Source: Rehmannia glutinosa (Eukaryota > Streptophyta > Magnoliopsida > Lamiales > Orobanchaceae). Taken from it: DNA of 64,000 nt. Shown one piece after another: positions 57,737-64,000 of the stretch (positions are counted from its first letter, which is position 1; the number at the start of each line of letters is the position of its first letter). Made by a program: the position numbers and the translations under genes. The DNA lies in NCBI GenBank assembly GCA_016081115.2, contig CM071930.1:47529335-47593334 (forward strand), read 5' to 3'. The notes under the pieces were generated by a model, which saw nothing but the letters and a program-made list of their open reading frames with translations, had not been told where the DNA came from and ran no database searches.

Positions 57737-57893
57737 CCGCATAACATATGGCACGGTAGGCAATATCATGATCGTGTCAAGCCTTATTGATCGTTCCACA
57801 TGAGGCACGATCGAAAAAAATGGCGATCGTGTCATCGTGCCTCATGTATGGCACGATCAATGATATGGCGATCGTGCCATCGTGCCACATTGA
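57737..57893. promoter_or_regulatory. Palindrome cluster 2 of M
   Basis: GGCACGATC, GATCGTGCC and variants (GGCACGGT, GATCGTTCC, GATCGTGTC) occur about nine times between the 3' ends of the two convergent genes. Confidence 0.78.
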
Positions 57894-58137
57894 CAGCAGA
57901 ATCACAAACAATTCAAGTTATACCAGAGAGTTAATCAACAACCAATTCATCCAAATCATTCCCAAATCATACCTAGTTATTCAAGTTAAACCAAAACATA
58001 TTATATAAAAACTAAATATACAAAATATATACAATTCCAACTAAATAACCACAATATACACAATTCCAACTAAATACCCACAATCTACACAATATAATCA
58101 TGGGGGAGGGGTCCAAGTCGATGCATCAGTGCTAAAT

Positions 58138-61100
58138 TTATACACCGTAAATGCTACATGCCGACGATAGGTTGTTTTTTATATACTCTTCTGTGTTAAG
58201 GACCGGGTCAAATACATTTATAAGAAAACTCTCCACCCTCCTCAACGCAAACGGTCCACAACTATGACTATCATATTGTTCGTAATTCTTTGATGGACCA
58301 ACAACCTTGACAGTCCAAGTATTCTCTCGAGGTGTCAACTCCGGACGCTCTTGGTAGAAACCGGTTTGCCGTAGCAAAACCGGAATAATACGTGCAAACG
58401 GATAGAGAGCCGTGCGCCGGTCAAGTCTAACCTCAAGCGGTAGCTTGTGGATGTTGGAGTCATAAATCCAAATCGTGCAATCCTTCAGCGCTATCCTCAC
58501 AACAATCCAACGACTGACCGATGTTGTGGATAAAAACAACCTCGCAAAAAAATCGATTAGAAATTAGGGAGTATGAACAAAACAATAATTAGTTAATTAA
58601 TTTATACCGAAAAGAGATAGTTCTTACGTGGTCCAATGAACTCCATGGAGGCACCCCACCCCAAAGAGGTCGTTCACCATGGACGTACTCCACCAACGGC
58701 GCCAGAAGGTCATCTGGTATGACCTCTGGCACACGGGTCCCGTCAAACTCTCCACCAGGTGGGTCCTTTCCATGTAGATCGGTCCATACTTTGCCTAGAT
58801 CAAGTCGTATAATGAAAACATATTTGTTAGTAAAAACACGAATGTACCGAAACAAAATAAATGACACATTATGGACTATTTATCTAAGAAATACATGAAA
58901 CTTACAAAAATAATCAAACCAATCCCATACGACCTTGCACTTGGGGATGGACCACTACACCCGGCCAACTCAGCCGGCAATGTAGTACAAACTAGGTAGG
59001 CATCAATTTGTCAGAAACAAGCAAACAATAAGATCAATTGTCAATGAACATGAACAAATAACACCCTGAAATGAAAGAAAAAAACATTAACATTGTGTTA
59101 CCACAAAGCTTCCAAATCACCGGTCGGCGACTCGATATCCTTAAAGAAACTCTCGCAAATGTGCAAAACGCGTATCCAACATTGCGGCTGAGACAGAAAA
59201 CTCGTGTTAAAATCACAAAACAACAATAGTGTATTTGAATTCATATATTGATTTAACTTACGTCTCATCGCTATCTAAGAACCGCATATACTCAGCATGT
59301 GTGGCATCCTCCTTTACGACGCTCGTTTGCCGTGAAAGGGCTACGAAGGGTACCTAGACGGCAGATCGTGCTCTCACAACACGAACGGACATATCATCCC
59401 CTCCCGGATGAACCCACACCGATGCACCAATCCCAATCGGTGTCCGTACATCTGTAGGGGACAGATCCAACGCAGCCCCCTGCGGCACCGGCGGTGGAGG
59501 AGAAGTAGTCCGCTGGCCCACCTGGGGGGGAGTAATCTGCTCACCCACCGCCGTGGGAAATAGAATCTGCACAATGAAGGAAATTTCATTAAATAACATA
59601 ATTCAAAAGATATTCTATTCTAAATGTTTAACAGAAAAACAAATAAATGCGCACTGAGCAGATACCGTACGCTGAATGGCAGGATCAATCAGTACCCTGA
59701 CCTCCTTCCGCACGATAGGAGGTACCATAGCAGATACGTGCTTCTGGACCAAATCTGGCACGATCTGCTACACAGAAGGTGGAACCTCTGCCACCGGCTG
59801 CCGCAGAACCTCTGCTTGCATCGATCCCGATCCGAATCAAATCCGGAACCAACGCCTCGACCTCCCGCCGTACTAAACGCGGGACTAAGGCCTCAATGGC
59901 ACGCTCAACCAAAGTCGGCACAATGGCCTCCACCTACTGCCGCACCAATTCTTCTAATAGCGCTCGATCGACAGCTAGAGAGGGTGTGGAGGTGTGTGGA
60001 TGAACATCTGGAACAACGCCCTCTGGGCCGGACGATCATAATCACCCATCTCAATATGTGGATCAAGATCAAGGCTATCATCATCATCCATCAATGAAGT
60101 CGACTCATGTGTGGTGCGTCGACGCTTTGTGGGCTTTTCTTCCGATCGGGTTACCCCGATGAACATAAACAACACCGGATCGGAGCTCGAGATTGACATG
60201 CAATAAATAAGGAAGCTCATTGTCCCTCGCATCAAGGTCCTGCGTATCAATCTACAAAATTGCAAGATCAAAATCATAATTAATTAATTATTACCATAAG
60301 TTAAAATTTGAAAAATGCAAATTACATTTTGTACCGACGGTCAAGAAAGCCATGCGATTCACGGAGGACTTGGAAACTTCCAGCGTGTGCGCGGCGTGGA
60401 ATAGCAATGTCCGAGTGAACCCCACATGAATCCCCCAGTTGGGTATGGCCTCGTACGCCCATATCTAAGACGAACAATAAAAATAGTTAAATTATAAGAT
60501 GTATGTTTGTACTAAATGTAAATTATAAGATGTAAATTACATTAATATCACTTACCAAGAAAGCCCAAACAAATCCATAAATACGAAAAGTACTCTTGGG
60601 CTCGGTGGGTAACAGTGAAAGGTAGTGGCATAAAATCTGGAACGAGTACTTCCCCCAGCAGAAAGACTCCCACTGATCAACGTCATCAACCAAAGTCCAC
60701 CACGAATCCTCAATGACTGTGGACCTTGGATCCTATGCGAATAGCGAATAATTTGCAACCAACAACTTCGCCACCTTCAACTCATCAGAAGGATCATCAC
60801 GGAATGCACCGCCTGCAAAATGCAAGAGTAGATCCTCCATCGACACCTTAACACCACGGTAGTATCTATCATACAACCCATTGGGAGGCGGCACGTGGTT
60901 GGTGTTCGGATTAAATGTGGTGGGGGCAAAGGATAGCCCAGTAATTAAAGCGTACTCATATTTGGAGAACCGAATCAAACGGTTTCCAATCCGAAACCAA
61001 AATTCGTCCCTTGCACCTTTCTTAACAACCTCCTTCACAATAACGGCATGAAGGGCGGCATTACAACTAACCGCACGGTTGTCCATCCGCAATATAAAAC

Positions 61101-61850
61101 CAAAATAGGACTTCCGAAACTCTTCATACACAAAATCCCCGCAATCATGCAACTCGAGTTCTAAGTCGTCAAGAATCGACAACCTGCTATACAAATTGAT
61201 CTTCGGCTTTATTGCCATAAAGTTCGGCCTCTTCCAAACCCACTGTGAAAAATAGTAAAAAATCAAAATTAGCAATCAACCACTATCAGCAAATCACATA
61301 GAGAACTCTAAAAAAATTGGCAACTACTATGGCACGATGGCTTATTCATCGACCGTGCCAAGAGTAAAGCCATCGTGCCAACAAGGCACGATGGTGGCAC
61401 GATCGATGAATAAGCCATCGTGCCAACAAGGCACGATTGTGGCACGATCGATGAATAAGCCATCGTGCCTGTGCACGATGGTGGCACGCTCGATGACTAA
61501 TCCATCGCGTGCCTAAGTGGCACGATCGCATAAATCGATCGTGCCACCTGGGGCTTCATCGATCGTGCCATTTTGTTCTTCAAAGTTCCATATTTCAAAT
61601 TTTACAGATCAAATGGCGCCATAACTATACTCATCTCAAACCCATACCCATACAACTACATAAAGACACTCAAATTACAAAAATGCAAGTTATTTTAAGG
61701 AAAAGTTGAGTTATAACAATACCTCGTCATTTTCGTCGCGAGCCGCTGCCGGTGCCGGTGTCTCGTCTCGGCCTGTTGTGGATGGTGGTGCACCATCGAC
61801 GAAGTCGTCATCATCAATCGGGAAGAACCATCCTTCTTCTCCGGTATGTT
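58138..61850 (-). pseudogene. DUF1985/Ulp1-type peptidase gene of M
   Basis: This multi-exon gene is of the type carried by many plant MULEs. Ulp1-like enzymes cut SUMO from proteins; its role for the transposon is unknown. A likely exon 1 ends at 61723 (EEGWFFPIDDDDFVDGAPPS), though no in-frame ATG is found. Exon 2, 61242-60556, is DUF1985 (EEFRKSYFGFILRM, ARDEFWFRIGNRLIRFSKYE, ALITGL) with one in-frame TAG at 60733-60735. It continues with DDVDQWESFCWGKYSFQIL. Exon 3 is 60464 to about 60335 (IWAYEAIPNWG). A linker of low-complexity exons follows (60251-59260). The peptidase part is at about 58798-58628 and 58540-58138. It has IWIYDS (Asp), the oxyanion Gln in EQYDSHSCG and the nucleophile Cys in SCG. 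The catalytic His is replaced by Arg in VSRWIVV. The linker exons are uncertain. Confidence 0.78.
61329..61575 (-). promoter_or_regulatory. Palindrome cluster 3 of M, in the predicted first intron of the Ulp1-type gene
   Basis: More than a dozen GGCACGAT/ATCGTGCC words occur. A unit with GGCACGATCGATGAATAAGC and CCATCGTGCCAACAA repeats about every 54-57 bases. It lies between the inferred donor (61722) and acceptor (61243). The open frame through it is a by-product of the repeats. Confidence 0.8.
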
Positions 61851-62057
61851 TGGATTTTATTCACCATTGCCGTCGATTACGAATAGAACAGTTTGTGAGG
61901 GTGGGTGTATTTTTGTTTCAAATTGAGAAAGTGGGGGAGGTGAGAGGTTGGAGGGTGTATTTTGGGGGAAAATAAGACTAAGGGTAAATTTGGAAAAAGG
62001 GGGTGAACTCATCAATTGGGTCATATTTGAAAAAGTGGGGGTGGGTGAACTTATAAG

Positions 62058-62100
62058 GTGGGTGTACTCATCAAATTTGGGGGTGCCAATAGCGCCACCC
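62058..62100 (-). repeat. Right terminal inverted repeat of M
   Basis: This 43-bp repeat ends GGTGCCAATAGCGCCACCC. It is followed by the second TTTAAGAAT. Confidence 0.97.
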
Positions 62101-64000
62101 TTTAAGAATAAGTTGTTAAAATGTTTGGATAAAAATAAAATAATAGATCTTTTAAGATTTTAGTAATGACAATTTTGTAATTAAAATAGTCAAAATTAAA
62201 AGAGTTTGTTGAAATAATATCTTATGTTGAAAAAAAGTTAGGACTCCCCACCTTTTTTAAAACAATTTATAAGCTTCTAACATTTTATTTTTGAAGCTTA
62301 TAAGATCTTTTTTAAAAATATTTTACCAAACAATTTTAAAGAGCTATAAGCTCTTAAACATCTTATAAGATATTTTGAAGAGCTTATAAGCTAAGGTCAG
62401 CCAGACACCCTCTACCATTAGATCATGTGTCTACCATTACATCACATGAAACGTTAATATTAAATTATTGTAATAGATTTTTTTTTTCTTTTAAAGATAA
62501 AGAAGCACAAGTGCACAACATCAGTTAAAATGTCAGAAGTATTTTGGAAAGTTTTTTCTCTATTATTATTTATTTCAAAAAGTTTAAAACAAAATAAGCA
62601 TTTCAACACTCAAAAATTTGTCCTCAATAGCACAAACTAATTAATCAACCCGACATAACAAAAAAATCAATACTGCCCGAAACTTATTGACTTTATAAAA
62701 CAAGATCTAGACATTAAAAGCAGCAAAAGTACGTATGGAACTTAAGATAAATTATCCCATTCAAAATTGCAAAACATATACAAGATATGGAGGAAACAAT
62801 AAAAAAGCTGCTTGATGCAAGATATTGATTGAATTATAGTACATCATTTTGATGTAGAAGACCAGTTGAATTAGTACTACATCATTTTGAGGTAAAAAAG
62901 ATTAGCTTAACCGTTCTAATTATTTGAATTATGGTATTTTCAACAGGTTTCACGTGTTTTGAATTGAGAAAAACTTGTCTCAATCCGTATTGTAAGGTAT
63001 ATGAGTTGAATTTGACATCATTGATGTGGAATTTATACGACTGGTCACATTAATTGGTACCAAGATTGTTTCTATCGCCTCCAGCTTGGGACATATTTGA
63101 ATATTTTTTAAATGATGTTAAATTTGGAGGACTTGGTATGGTCCCACATAGCGTACCCAATATGAGAGAGAGTCAAAACCCATCAAGTGATATTACATCC
63201 TAAAACCAATTGGTTACAGGAGGAGTAACTCACTTGGCTTATGTGGACACTCTCATCAGAGGATCCTCCACACCCAATCACATCATGTGATATGACCCAC
63301 CTTGGGCCGAGTATGGGGCCACCTCAGATACAATGTTAAATTCGGGGGGACTTGGACGGTCTCACACATGAAGCGTATCTAATATAGAAAAGAGCTCAAG
63401 CCCACCAAGTGAGTTTTCATCCTAAAACCAATTGGTGATAGGAGGAGTAGCTCACTTGGCTTATAAAGTGGATTATCTTCCTTAATTAATCAATGTGGGA
63501 CAACTCACAAGTGACATATCTCAACACATAAATAAATGTTTTCCACTTATAAACTAAAATATTGAACTTTCATAAATTCAAATAAAATATTAAATTTAAA
63601 ATTTGTATAGTTGATGAGGACCTGCAGTGTCACTCTGACAAACTGCTGCTAGTCCAAATTCTCTATTTTAAATTGCATTTAATCTCGTACAGCAAATATC
63701 TTAAATATACTCAAAGTGTACATTAATGATGTCATCAATGCCCTTGGCTTGTAGAAATGATAATTGAATATGAGGTTTCTGATGTGTACTATTGTAGTCT
63801 TGCAGAAACCAATTCTAGAATTATACGATCATAGTTTATTCACTTTCATAGTTAGCTTTTAAGAATATCCTTTTTCATGTTTAGTTTTGATTAATTATTC
63901 TGTATCATCTGTCAAAATAATAAAAACGATATATATATAGATATAGAGGATTTAGATCCGGTGAGTCCAAATAAGTATAAATCTGGAACATTGGGTTAAT
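62101..64000. other. Intergenic sequence with dispersed repeats
   Basis: 62110-62410 is the right half of the MITE-like repeat split by the MULE. 62411-63110 and 63520-64000 are AT-rich with no gene that I can see. A repeat pair lies at 63113-63473. Confidence 0.6.
63113..63473. repeat. Two copies of a dispersed repeat
   Basis: Copies at about 63113-63245 and 63331-63473 share ATGTTAAATT, GGACTTGG, CATCCTAAAACCAATTGGT and AGGAGGAGTA(A/G)CTCACTTGG. I have the impression that this wording is widespread in plant genomes, but I cannot name its class. Confidence 0.6.

Larger units (their letters stand above)
55437..62100 (+). mobile_element. Mutator-like DNA transposon (M) with Ulp1-type gene
   Basis: This 6664-bp element has perfect 43-bp terminal inverted repeats (55437-55479 and 62058-62100). 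Its 9-bp target duplication TTTAAGAAT lies at 55428-55436 and 62101-62109. A 9-bp duplication is the Mutator hallmark. It holds a truncated MULE transposase gene on the plus strand and a converging DUF1985/Ulp1 gene on the minus strand, a pairing known from Kaonashi-type plant MULEs. Three clusters of GGCACGAT/ATCGTGCC palindromes are spread over it. The perfect ends point to a recent insertion, with transposase probably supplied by another copy. Confidence 0.95.

Noticed and set aside
61346..61531. Minus-strand ORF rich in RWLIHRSCHHRALLA repeats as a real peptide
   Set aside because: It is the direct translation of the palindrome cluster of the MULE. No start context or conservation is visible.
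58138..61850. Ulp1-type gene as a captured host SUMO protease
   Set aside because: The DUF1985 plus Ulp1 arrangement is typical of MULE-borne genes, so it is better seen as part of the transposon.

Overview
This window is a stretch of nuclear plant DNA made almost entirely of mobile elements. The organism is probably a eudicot. The one host-type gene resembles the R1A (late blight resistance) class of NLR genes, which is expanded in asterids, so an asterid such as a member of the Lamiales or Solanales is plausible, but this is inference. I found no intact ordinary host gene, no rRNA or tRNA gene, and nothing organellar or bacterial.

Layout. Positions 1-18757 hold a decayed, rearranged Copia element (A): gag remnant, LTR copy, RNase H end of pol, long acidic third ORF, second LTR. 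Its third ORF is split by a complete non-autonomous Sirevirus-like Copia element on the minus strand (S, 6410-14254, TSD TCCTA). Positions 18758-20412 are AT-rich and hold a small MITE-like repeat. Positions 20413-23070 are an NLR pseudogene. Positions 23316-55081 are a nest of LTR elements four deep: a Tat/Retand-like Gypsy element (T) contains an Athila-like element (B, 26379-50364), which contains a second Athila-like element (C, 31410-47151, TSD ATGAG), which contains a third, inverted one (D, 39218-46735, TSD ATAAC). Positions 55437-62100 are a Mutator-like DNA transposon (M) with perfect 43-bp terminal inverted repeats and a 9-bp TSD (TTTAAGAAT). It carries a truncated transposase gene and, converging on it, a DUF1985/Ulp1-type peptidase gene. 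The remaining sequence to 64000 has no gene that I can support.

How the parts work together. None of the six LTR elements shows a reverse transcriptase or integrase. They keep ends, primer sites, polypurine tracts and gag (sometimes protease or a large accessory ORF), so they look like elements mobilised in trans. Likewise the MULE has intact ends but a transposase cut off inside its catalytic domain. Several of these families carry their own dense set of short GC-rich palindromes: GACCGGTC in S, CACACGG/CCGTGTG in B and C, GCGCTGCAGCGC in D, GGCACGATCG in M. These lie in LTR U3 regions, in front of internal ORFs, or in predicted first introns. The most interesting signals are the palindrome clusters of the MULE, a run of eight hairpins in the transcribed leader of S, and a U3 block in D that differs strongly between two otherwise near-identical LTRs.

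Limits. Element families were assigned by eye from translated motifs and structural ends. LTR boundaries come from comparing the two copies. Exon boundaries in the MULE are inferred from GT/AG sites and frame.
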